Assembly: GCA_031255285.1 (NCBI GenBank)
Contig: JAIRSU010000127.1
Coordinates: 1-43,850 of the forward strand
DNA: 43,850 nt
Direction of reading: 5' to 3'
Origin: Treponema sp.
GTDB taxonomy: Bacteria > Spirochaetota > Spirochaetia > Treponematales > Breznakiellaceae
Positions 36,166-43,850 of this stretch are shown piece by piece (position 1 is the first letter of the stretch; each line of letters starts with the position of its first letter). The position numbers and the translations under genes were made by a program. The notes under the pieces are model-generated. The model saw only the letters and a list, made by a program, of their open reading frames with translations. It was not told the DNA's origin and did no database searches.

Positions 36166-38328
36166 ATGAATAATTTTGCAATAGAAAATACCGGGCTAAA
36201 AGAAGCTTGTAGACGGATAAAACACTTCTCTGAAAATTGTGAGACGTCCCTTGACCTTTCCGATTTGGGCTTGGACCAGCTACCAGAAGACCTATTTGAA
36301 GATGTGGAAACGGAAACGATGCAGTCTCTTAATATTAGTATGAATAAGCTCGAAGAAATTCCTTCGTTTATCATGACTTTTTCGTCATTGGAGGCTTTGG
36401 ACGCGAGTAGTAACCGACTTAAAAAACTGCCAGATGCCGTTACCACGCTCCTATTTCTCAAGAAACTCAAGATTAATGACAATGACCTTACGGAACTGCC
36501 TGAAAACATAGATAAACTTGCTATGCTAGAGACTCTGGATGTCAGCCGTAATAAGCTCGTAAAACTGCCTGAGTCCGTCAAAAACCTCCGCGCTCTCAAA
36601 AGATTCGATTTTATATTGAATAAACTCGCAGAAGTTCCTAGTTCTGTACGGAAATTCACCACCCATCAAAAGGTCAACATCTTGACTCACATACAGAAAC
36701 TTGCGGTAAGCGCTACAGAAACTGAATTCCCCTTTGGCGATTCCTTTTTAAAAAAGGCAAAATTTCATATCAAGGCGTTGTCGGAATGGTTTCAGCTCTC
36801 TGCCCTGCAATCCGTCGTCTACGCCCAGTTTCTCGTCAGGTTCGAGGATCAATCCATATATCTGCGGGAAATCGCCGCGTCTCTTAATTTGAACAGTCTT
36901 GAAATGCTTCCATTTATGAACGAATTTGACGAACTTGAAAAAAAGAAACTTCTTCTCTGCCGTAGACCGTCTGAAGGTGAACTGGTCACCTATCGTGTTC
37001 CTGGCGAAGTGATAGAGTCTTTGCGTTGTAACAAGCCGTACTTTGCGGAAACTTATAAGAATATATCCAACGATGAATTTTTTGATGTGTTGGACAAGCT
37101 GTTCGACAGACATGGTAACAGTGAAATGTCCTACGAGATGTTTGTAGGAGAGCTGAATGCGCTCATAGATGGCAATATGCAACTCGCTTTTTCTCAAAAA
37201 ATCAGAGAACTTCAGCTTGCGCAGGAAGATCTTGTCTTACTCTTGCGTTTCTGTCAGCGGTTCGTGAGTTGTAATGATGAAAATATTGGCATAAGCGGTG
37301 TAGGTGGAATATTCAATGACTCCACATTCAGAAATATTACCAGAGTCTTGCTTGGTGGTGAGCACGAACTCTTAAAACGAGGCATCATCGAGAAAATAGA
37401 CAGAAACGGAGATGAAGACGACTTCTTTGAGGATAGGGAATATTTCACTTTGACTATGGAAACAAGGAAGAGTCTGTTTACTGATCTGAACCTTAAGCCT
37501 CAGAAACTCGAATGGAAAGGACCTTTCATAGCGCCGTCAGAAATCGCCTCCAAGCAGATGTTCTATAACGAATCTGGAGTCGAGCGCATACGGGAGCTTA
37601 CGTCCATCTTGAGTAAGGACAATTTCAAGGATGTACAGGAAAGGCTTGCCGAAAAAGGCTTGAGAAGCGGGTTCACATGCCTGTTCTCAGGTGCGCCTGG
37701 AACCGGCAAGACAGAAACCGCCTACCAGTTAGCTCGTGAGACCGAGCGTGACCTCTTGTCAGTGAACATCACCGACATCCAGAGCAAGTGGGTTGGGGAG
37801 AGTGAGAAGAATCTTAAAGCGATTTTCGATAAATACCGTACCGCAGTAAGGAAGCGGGAACATACACCCATATTGCTCTTCAACGAGGCGGATGCCATCA
37901 TGCCGCGGCGTTTCGAGCTTGGCTCACAAAGTCGTTCGACGGACCAAATGATGAATAGCCTCCAAAATATTATTCTTGAAGAGCTGGAAAAGCTCCCCGG
38001 CATACTCATAGCGACCACGAATCTATTCCAAAACATGGACAAAGCGTTTGAACGCCGCTTCTTATACAAAATAGAGTTTGAGAAGCCCGATCTTTCGGTA
38101 CGCCAAGCTCTATGGCAAAGTATGGTACCGGAGCTTTCAAAGGATGATGCAAAGACACTCGCGACACGTTTCGACTTTTCAGGCGGACAAATCGAAAACA
38201 TCGCTCGCAAGTCCATCACTGATTACGTGCTTCATGGTAGAACGCCTTCTTTTGAAAGAATATTCTTATTCTGTAAAGAAGAACTCCTATCAAAGCCAAA
38301 CGAAAAGCTTCTTGGCTTTATTGCTTAA
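36166..38328 (+). CDS. Leucine-rich-repeat protein fused to AAA+ ATPase
   Basis: LRRs (LKKLKINDNDLTELPENIDKLAMLETLDVSRNKLVKLPESVKNL...); AAA+ Walker A FSGAPGTGKTETA, Walker B ILLFNEADAI, arginine-finger region FERRF. Confidence 0.93.
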   Translation: MNNFAIENTGLKEACRRIKHFSENCETSLDLSDLGLDQLPEDLFEDVETETMQSLNISMNKLEEIPSFIMTFSSLEALDASSNRLKKLPDAVTTLLFLKKLKINDNDLTELPENIDKLAMLETLDVSRNKLVKLPESVKNLRALKRFDFILNKLAEVPSSVRKFTTHQKVNILTHIQKLAVSATETEFPFGDSFLKKAKFHIKALSEWFQLSALQSVVYAQFLVRFEDQSIYLREIAASLNLNSLEMLPFMNEFDELEKKKLLLCRRPSEGELVTYRVPGEVIESLRCNKPYFAETYKNISNDEFFDVLDKLFDRHGNSEMSYEMFVGELNALIDGNMQLAFSQKIRELQLAQEDLVLLLRFCQRFVSCNDENIGISGVGGIFNDSTFRNITRVLLGGEHELLKRGIIEKIDRNGDEDDFFEDREYFTLTMETRKSLFTDLNLKPQKLEWKGPFIAPSEIASKQMFYNESGVERIRELTSILSKDNFKDVQERLAEKGLRSGFTCLFSGAPGTGKTETAYQLARETERDLLSVNITDIQSKWVGESEKNLKAIFDKYRTAVRKREHTPILLFNEADAIMPRRFELGSQSRSTDQMMNSLQNIILEELEKLPGILIATTNLFQNMDKAFERRFLYKIEFEKPDLSVRQALWQSMVPELSKDDAKTLATRFDFSGGQIENIARKSITDYVLHGRTPSFERIFLFCKEELLSKPNEKLLGFIA

Positions 38329-38345
38329 TACAGAGGAGTGTACCT

Positions 38346-38921
38346 ATGAAACTAAAATATAATTCGCCGACAATTTTGACCTTTACCTTCATAAGCGTCG
38401 CGGTATTGGCTTTGGACCAATTTTTGTTTCCAAACCTCATCAAAGGCTGGTTCAGCGTTCCGGGTCGTGGCGATTTCCATTTCGGAATCCGAAACGTTGT
38501 CAATCTATTCACCCATGTAATAGGACACGCAGATTGGCCGCATCTGGTCGGCAATTTCTCAATCATCTTACTGGTTGGTCCCATGCTGGAGATGCGTTAC
38601 GGCTCAAAAGACATGATTCTGATGATGGTCATCACTGCTTTGGCAACCGGACTGTTAAACGTCCTCTTTTTTATGACAGGACTATTCGGTGCGTCAGGAG
38701 TCGTGTTTATGATGATACTTCTAGCTTCATTCACTAATTTCAAGAAAGGGGAAATACCTCTTACTTTCATTCTCGTACTGTTTCTCTATTTGGGGCAACA
38801 GATAATAGAAGCCTTTCAACACGACAACATTTCGCAATTCACCCACATTGCAGGCGGTGTCTTAGGAAGTCTTTTCGGTTTTTGGGGTAGAAGAGAAGAA
38901 AAGGACCATGAGCAGCGGTGA
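38346..38921 (+). CDS. Rhomboid-family intramembrane serine protease
   Basis: HADWPHLVGNFSIILLVGPMLEMRYG...GLFGASGVVFMMILLAS...ISQFTHIAGGVLGSLFGF: GxSG serine and histidine in TM6. Confidence 0.85.
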   Translation: MKLKYNSPTILTFTFISVAVLALDQFLFPNLIKGWFSVPGRGDFHFGIRNVVNLFTHVIGHADWPHLVGNFSIILLVGPMLEMRYGSKDMILMMVITALATGLLNVLFFMTGLFGASGVVFMMILLASFTNFKKGEIPLTFILVLFLYLGQQIIEAFQHDNISQFTHIAGGVLGSLFGFWGRREEKDHEQR

Positions 38922-38938
38922 ATCGCCATTCATGGTCC
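38903..38938. terminator. Hairpin between convergent rhomboid and ptsN-like genes
   Basis: GGACCATGA...TCATGGTCC 9-bp stem overlapping the rhomboid stop codon. Confidence 0.5.
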
Positions 38939-38947
38939 GCCGATACA

Positions 38948-39400
38948 CTACTCCGACAAGATACGGAGAAGATCTTCCGAGGTTTGAGCATGGAGGATCT
39001 GTCCACGCTTTTCTTCGCTTTTGAAAAGAAGGCTCACTTCCGCGAGAAACTGTAGATGGGGACCCGTTTTTTCAACTGGCGAAAGCGTCATAATAAAGAT
39101 GCGGCATGGCTGTTTGTCCAGTGCGTCAAATTCAACAGGCGTGTCCGATACACCCATACACGCCACCAAGTCCGATAGAGTTGGACTCTTTCCATGCGGT
39201 ATGGCAATGCCATGTTTCATACCGGTCGACATCTTATTCTCCCGCTCCATTACCGCAGCCAAGGCGGAATTTCGATCTGTTATCTTATGCGCCGCCACGA
39301 GTATATCAATTAACTCATTGATAATCTCTTCTTTTGTGGTTCCTTTTAAGTGGAGACAAACGGTCTCCTTCGTTAACATACCCTTTAAATTCATATTCAT
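38948..39400 (-). CDS. PTS EIIA (fructose/nitrogen-type, PtsN-like)
   Basis: LTKETVCLHLKGTTKEEIINELIDIL...MERENKMSTGMKHGIAIPHGKSPTLSDLVACMGVSDTPVEFDALDKQPCRIFIMTLSP. Confidence 0.9.
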   Translation of the reverse strand: MNMNLKGMLTKETVCLHLKGTTKEEIINELIDILVAAHKITDRNSALAAVMERENKMSTGMKHGIAIPHGKSPTLSDLVACMGVSDTPVEFDALDKQPCRIFIMTLSPVEKTGPHLQFLAEVSLLFKSEEKRGQILHAQTSEDLLRILSE

Positions 39401-39473
39401 GTATATAATCTTATCCCATATTTTAAAAAAGTCAATGGTTTTAGCTAAAAAAATAATCGAAGAGTAAAGAAAA

Positions 39474-39511
39474 TGAATAATGAATAAGTATCAGTCGTTA
39501 TTCATTATTCA
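39474..39511. repeat. Perfect AT-rich 14-bp inverted repeat
   Basis: TGAATAATGAATAA-gtatcagtcg-TTATTCATTATTCA between the DHH stop and the ptsN-like start. Confidence 0.9.
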
Positions 39512-39518
39512 CTAATCC

Positions 39519-40427
39519 CTACTTGTTTATCTCTGCGATGATTTCCGCCATGACACGTTCCGTATCGGCGTACGGTACCTGACACGTCCCGACTTGTTTA
39601 TGCCCACCACCACCGTACTTCAGCATCAGACTGCCTACATCAACGATAGCGGTCTTGTTGACAATACTGTACCCCACAGTAATGACGCTATTCTGTTTTT
39701 GCTTACCATCGACCGTCCACACGGAGATATTCTGTTCCGGGAACAGTGTGTAGAGCAGAAAGCGGTTACCTGACGGTATACTCTCAACCCCGCGCAAATC
39801 AGCCACTATAACCTTACCCTGTACTTTGGCGTATTTTTTTACCGTTTCGATGAAGAATCTTTGTTGTTCGAAATATACGTCGACTCTTTCCTTTACGTCG
39901 GGCAAAGCTAATATTTCCTCAACAGACTTGGTAAGTTCTCCATGCGCCAGCTTCTTCATCAATTCAAAGTTGCTTATGGTGAAATTGTGAATCCTGCCAA
40001 GTCCTGTCCGCGGATCAACGATGAAACTGAGCAGTATCCATCCCTTGGGGTTCATGATTTCATCTATAGAGAGGTCCGCCGAGTCGGTCTTATCAACATA
40101 ATGAATCAATTCAGAAAATTGTTTAAGCTTTTCATCTCCGCCATAGTATTCGTAGATGACTCGTGCGCAACTTGGTGCAAGTCTTGAGACGCCTTCAAAG
40201 CAAACGTCCTTTCCGAGCCGCTCAGTTTCGCTTGAATGATGGTCAAACCATAGTTTACAACCTTTGATGTACGGGACATTTGCCACGATATCATTGCTTG
40301 TTGCTGTGACTTTGCCATCTTGAATGTCTTTTGGATGCACAAACTGCCACTCGTCGACCAGTCCCAAAACTTCGAGTAATGCGCCGCATACTAACCCGTC
40401 AAAATCCGACCTTGTTATTAGTCGCAT
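39519..40427 (-). CDS. DHH-family phosphoesterase
   Basis: MRLITRSDFDGLVCGALLEVLG...KLWFDHHSSETE...LKYGGGGHKQVGTCQVPY. Confidence 0.9.
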   Translation of the reverse strand: MRLITRSDFDGLVCGALLEVLGLVDEWQFVHPKDIQDGKVTATSNDIVANVPYIKGCKLWFDHHSSETERLGKDVCFEGVSRLAPSCARVIYEYYGGDEKLKQFSELIHYVDKTDSADLSIDEIMNPKGWILLSFIVDPRTGLGRIHNFTISNFELMKKLAHGELTKSVEEILALPDVKERVDVYFEQQRFFIETVKKYAKVQGKVIVADLRGVESIPSGNRFLLYTLFPEQNISVWTVDGKQKQNSVITVGYSIVNKTAIVDVGSLMLKYGGGGHKQVGTCQVPYADTERVMAEIIAEINK

Positions 40428-40520
40428 ATAAATTCTCCTTTTACTTAAAAATATGTTGTATTAGTATAATAGAAAAATAATCTTTTGTAAATATTCTTTT
40501 TCGAGCCGATAAATTTTCCT

Positions 40521-41702
40521 TTATTCTGCGACTGCCTTGATCTGTCCATCCATGAGTCTGATGTTGAAGTGGTCGCCTCTTTGAACATGGGATGCGCTTC
40601 TGACGAGCTCTCCCGTGATCGCGTCTATAACAATGGAGAATCCACGTTGTAAAACCGCGTTTGGATTAGCAGATTCGAGAGTCCGCCTCTCCAGCTCCAA
40701 TTTACGACGTATATCCACGATACGGTTTTGCAAGGATATAATCAAAGCATCCTTCGCGTCGTCAAAACGCGCCAAACGGGGTTCTAGTATCGTGCGGAAA
40801 CGGTATTCCATATCTTCCGCGCTGAATGGCTTAACGAGAAGCCGTGTTTTATCGAGTCTCATTCGTATAGACTGATGCATACTATCCATAATACCATGCA
40901 CCGCGGTCAGTGCGGCATCGTAGTTTGCGCTGACAAGTTCGGCCGCTGCGGAAGGAGTTGGGGCGCGAAGGTCCGCTGCGTAATCGGAAAGCGCCCAATC
41001 AATTTCGTGTCCCACCGCGCTCACCACTGGTATACGCGAATTCGCGACCGCCCGGACCACGACTTCTTCGGAGAACGGGAGCAAATCTTCGAGAGAACCA
41101 CCGCCTCGTCCTATGATAAGTACGTCTGCTAAATTCCAGAAATTGGCCTGCTCAATACGCCTTGCGATGATTGCGGCGGCTTCACTACCCTGTACTGGAC
41201 AGGGCAGAATGACAACATTGACGCTTGCGGCGCGGCGGTTTAGAATATTAAGAATGTCCCGCAATGCCGCGCCCATCGGAGAACTTACCACTCCGACGGT
41301 TTCTGGAAACCGAGGAAGACACTGTTTCCGTGTATCATCGAAAAGCCCTTCATTTGCGAGCGATCGCTTCCGCTGTTCCAATAATGCGAGAATATCACCC
41401 GTGCCGCACTTTTCCATCTCCTCGCATACAACTTGGTAAGCGCCTCGCTGAGGATACACAGACAGCGCGCCAATTACACGGAGCAACATACCATCCTTTG
41501 GCTCAAAGGAGAGACTCCGGTAGCGGTTACGAAACATCACTGCGGAAATGCACGCGCCTCCATCCTTCATCGTGAAATATAGATGCCCGGTACTCGAAGG
41601 ACGACAATTAGACGCCTCTCCCTGAACCACGATTTCAGGAAATGCGTTTTCGAGATTATCTTTTATAAGATTCGTCAATTCTGAAACAGTAAATTCGCGC
41701 AT
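40521..41702 (-). CDS. xseA: Exodeoxyribonuclease VII large subunit
   Basis: FTVSELTNLIKDNLENAFPEIVVQGEASNCRPSSTGHLYFTMKDGGACISAVMFRNR...DVLIIGRGGGSLEDLLPFSEEVVVRAVANSRIPVVSAVGHEIDWALSDYAADLRAPTPSAAAEL. Confidence 0.97.
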   Translation of the reverse strand: MREFTVSELTNLIKDNLENAFPEIVVQGEASNCRPSSTGHLYFTMKDGGACISAVMFRNRYRSLSFEPKDGMLLRVIGALSVYPQRGAYQVVCEEMEKCGTGDILALLEQRKRSLANEGLFDDTRKQCLPRFPETVGVVSSPMGAALRDILNILNRRAASVNVVILPCPVQGSEAAAIIARRIEQANFWNLADVLIIGRGGGSLEDLLPFSEEVVVRAVANSRIPVVSAVGHEIDWALSDYAADLRAPTPSAAAELVSANYDAALTAVHGIMDSMHQSIRMRLDKTRLLVKPFSAEDMEYRFRTILEPRLARFDDAKDALIISLQNRIVDIRRKLELERRTLESANPNAVLQRGFSIVIDAITGELVRSASHVQRGDHFNIRLMDGQIKAVAE

Positions 41703-41717
41703 ATTATTCCTTATGAC

Positions 41718-43112
41718 TTATCTCCCAAGGCTCCGCTTGATTTCGGTAATGCGCCATAGTCCCTTGTGAAGTGCGAGACTTATCTCATCAACGCGGGGCT
41801 GTTCTCCGGGAATGCGAGGGGAGTCCAGAGTTTCGTCATTAGGAGAAGGATTGAAAGCAGGCGCCCATAGTTTATACTCTGCTCTGAAAGAGACTTCTCC
41901 ATCCTCAACGCTTAAAGGTTTAACCTCGAGGTGGGATATGCCGAAAACGATGGCAGTCGTAGGCTGCGCACCATTCTCCAGCCATGTTTGTGCGGAAATA
42001 ATTGAAGGTGGTTTTCCTATTTCATAAGCCTGACGGACTTTGCTCAACACGAAGAGCTCGGTAACCATATCAATGTCATCCTTACCCGCCTTCTTTAAGA
42101 CACAGCCGTTCATAACGATATGGTCGAGATTTCCCATTGCGGTATAGTATGTCTCTACCACATGGAGGGGCGTCATTCCCTTTGTATTCGGCAGATTAGC
42201 GCGATCCTGAATCACGCTGCCAATGACAACAACGGCAATGACAACAGCCGCGACTGCCCCTATCACAATCCCTCTGTTTCTCTTAAAAAAACGCCGTATT
42301 CTCGTCAGTCGTTCTTGTTTTTTGCTGAATCTTGCCGACTCGACAGACAGATTTTTCGTTTCTTCCTCCGAAAGGGAGTGAATAAACGCATCAATAGATA
42401 AGAGAGCAGCGTCGTTTAAGAACGAAAAATCCTCTAAGCTAGGAAACGCTTGCGAGGAAGGGAGGAAGGTTCTCTGCAAGAGCGCATCTATCCTTCCATC
42501 AATACCTGGTCGGACGAAATGTATAGGGGAAAATACGCCCTCGCGTATATCCTGACGAAGTATATCCGCATCCACGGCCGGGAAGGCGTCATTACCAGAA
42601 AAGATGCGGTAGAGTATACAGGCAAAAGACCAGACAACCGCAGATTGACCGGTCAAATCAGGGTGAACGTAACGCATTATCTTATCAACAGTCTGTCCCT
42701 GTGCCTCAACATACCGAGCTACAAGCTGTTCCGGCAAGAACAGAAGCGCGTCGTTTGAACAGATAACTCCACAAGGAACGACGCTCACCGCCTTCTTCAC
42801 CTCAACAATGGTCTGATTCAGCAAGAGCAGTGCGTCCCACCAGAAACGGACTGCGTTCAGGGCTTCATCTGTCCCGCGTTCAAGGAGGATATCTAAAGGC
42901 TGCCCATTGAAATCTTTGCCCCATACGACCATATTCCCCTCCCTTTCCGCGACTCCTTCTATTTTCCATTTTTCAACCGATCCATTCCTCTTGACAATGA
43001 TCCCCTCCTGCATAACCAATCTTGAAAGCCCGGCTTGCGCGAAAGCCCTTTCTTTCAGTCCGGTATCAAAACACAAAACAGCTCTATTTTCAATCTCCCC
43101 ATGAATTTCCAT
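41718..43112 (-). CDS. Membrane-anchored pseudokinase-like protein
   Basis: HPDLTGQSAVVWSFACILYRIFSGNDAFPAVDADILRQDIREGVFSPIHFVRPGIDGRIDALLQRTF resembles a kinase C-lobe; then TM helix GIVIGAVAAVVIAVVVIGSVI and a C-terminal domain. Confidence 0.55.
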   Translation of the reverse strand: MEIHGEIENRAVLCFDTGLKERAFAQAGLSRLVMQEGIIVKRNGSVEKWKIEGVAEREGNMVVWGKDFNGQPLDILLERGTDEALNAVRFWWDALLLLNQTIVEVKKAVSVVPCGVICSNDALLFLPEQLVARYVEAQGQTVDKIMRYVHPDLTGQSAVVWSFACILYRIFSGNDAFPAVDADILRQDIREGVFSPIHFVRPGIDGRIDALLQRTFLPSSQAFPSLEDFSFLNDAALLSIDAFIHSLSEEETKNLSVESARFSKKQERLTRIRRFFKRNRGIVIGAVAAVVIAVVVIGSVIQDRANLPNTKGMTPLHVVETYYTAMGNLDHIVMNGCVLKKAGKDDIDMVTELFVLSKVRQAYEIGKPPSIISAQTWLENGAQPTTAIVFGISHLEVKPLSVEDGEVSFRAEYKLWAPAFNPSPNDETLDSPRIPGEQPRVDEISLALHKGLWRITEIKRSLGR

Positions 43113-43691
43113 TTATTTAGTATGAACTATGGCTAGCTTTTTGTCAACAGGCAAGCGCAATCCATTAGGAAATGGCACGCTTTCCAAAACACTGAAGGCT
43201 GACAGCGTACCTACCTGCGCCTTCCTGCGAGTCGCCCGTTACCCAAAAAACGGGCGACGATCGGACTTGCAGCACTGGAGAGTGAACTCGAATCAACAAA
43301 TTTTTTGCCTGTTTCCTTTTATCGTTTCCCTGAAATACTCACTCGCCATACCCTGCCCTACCCTAAACAAAGACAGTGTTGTTTTTATACAGTCAATTAA
43401 AAAGCTGGTATTTCACAATGAGGATTCCGATTTAATAATCATCCATGCGGTTTATGATTGGTGGTTCTTGAATTAGATCAAATAATCGAACGATTTGAAA
43501 CGAATATCATGTGGAATCTGATTCAATCCACCGACAAATATAAAGTTTTTTCAAAACCTTCCCGGGAATTCCTGCTCCATTATCGAATGCTGAGTAGGAT
43601 GAATCATCCGGGGTTTGGGTTGTGAATAAACTGGAATCGGGCTTTAAATAATATGAGAACAATCCTGCCGCCAACAACGTTTTTGTTCATC

Positions 43692-43850
43692 TTATATCTT
43701 CTTCGCAAACGCCGCCGCCTCTTCAAGGTCCGCGGCATTGGGGCGTCCCTTGCGCATGACGGCAAACGCCCCCTTGCAGTGAAAATCCTCACGGGCGAGC
43801 GGGATGTTTTTCGCCGCAAGCAATGCGGCGACACGCGGACGCGCTGACTT
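43692..43850 (-). CDS. Flavodoxin-like protein, C-terminal part (runs off window)
   Basis: Reverse-strand frame KSARPRVAALLAAKNIPLAREDFHCKGAFAVMRKGRPNAADLEEAAAFAKKI* open to the window edge. Not in the supplied ORF track. Confidence 0.6.
   Translation of the reverse strand, partial: KSARPRVAALLAAKNIPLAREDFHCKGAFAVMRKGRPNAADLEEAAAFAKKI

Noticed and set aside
36024-36662. 212-aa minus-strand ORF
   Set aside because: Antisense to the LRR part of the LRR-AAA gene; Ser/Leu/Arg-rich low-information translation caused by the repeat codons.
43129-43476. 115-aa plus-strand ORF and a following start-less frame (LDQIIERFETNIMWNLIQSTDKYKVFSKPSREF...) to ~43625
   Set aside because: No recognisable family or good SD; could be decayed coding sequence but not supportable by eye.

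Overview
This window holds two large, divergently transcribed surface-glycan (O-antigen/exopolysaccharide type) gene clusters. They are separated by a ~1.9 kb segment carrying a tyrosine recombinase, followed by housekeeping-type genes at the right end. LEFT cluster (minus strand, 22186 down to beyond 1): RfbA, RfbB, FdtA/FdtB/acyltransferase (dTDP-3-amino-3,6-dideoxyhexose type), GtrB/GtrA-like proteins, a YfhO-like membrane protein, an ILEI/FAM3-like protein, a GlfT2-like transferase, a nucleotidyltransferase/cupin/HAD/GDPD cassette, a WavE-like protein, an FrhB-pyruvyltransferase fusion and a tandem GT2. RIGHT cluster (plus strand, 24152-35703): RfbF, RfbG, SDR, RfbC-like, a glf remnant, GtrB/GtrA, membrane GTs, DUF4422-GT8 and a coiled-coil GT-like protein. 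The most striking observation is a perfect 50-bp inverted repeat (22194-22243 / 24103-24152) flanking the recombinase gene. Each copy contains a Shine-Dalgarno sequence for the adjacent operon plus an 11-7-11 dyad that looks like a tyrosine recombinase crossover site. A consensus-like promoter (TTGACA-17-TAATCT) lies just inside the left repeat, facing the left operon. I infer a self-encoded invertible promoter cassette that selects between two glycan operons. Two 11-nt poly-G tracts in the left operon, one intragenic and one at a GTGA coupling junction, suggest an additional layer of slippage-based phase variation. Right end: tRNA-Arg(CCT), LRR-AAA+ ATPase, rhomboid, PtsN-like EIIA, DHH phosphoesterase, XseA, a pseudokinase-like membrane protein and a flavodoxin C-terminus. 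All assignments come from reading the sequence and translations; no searches were run.
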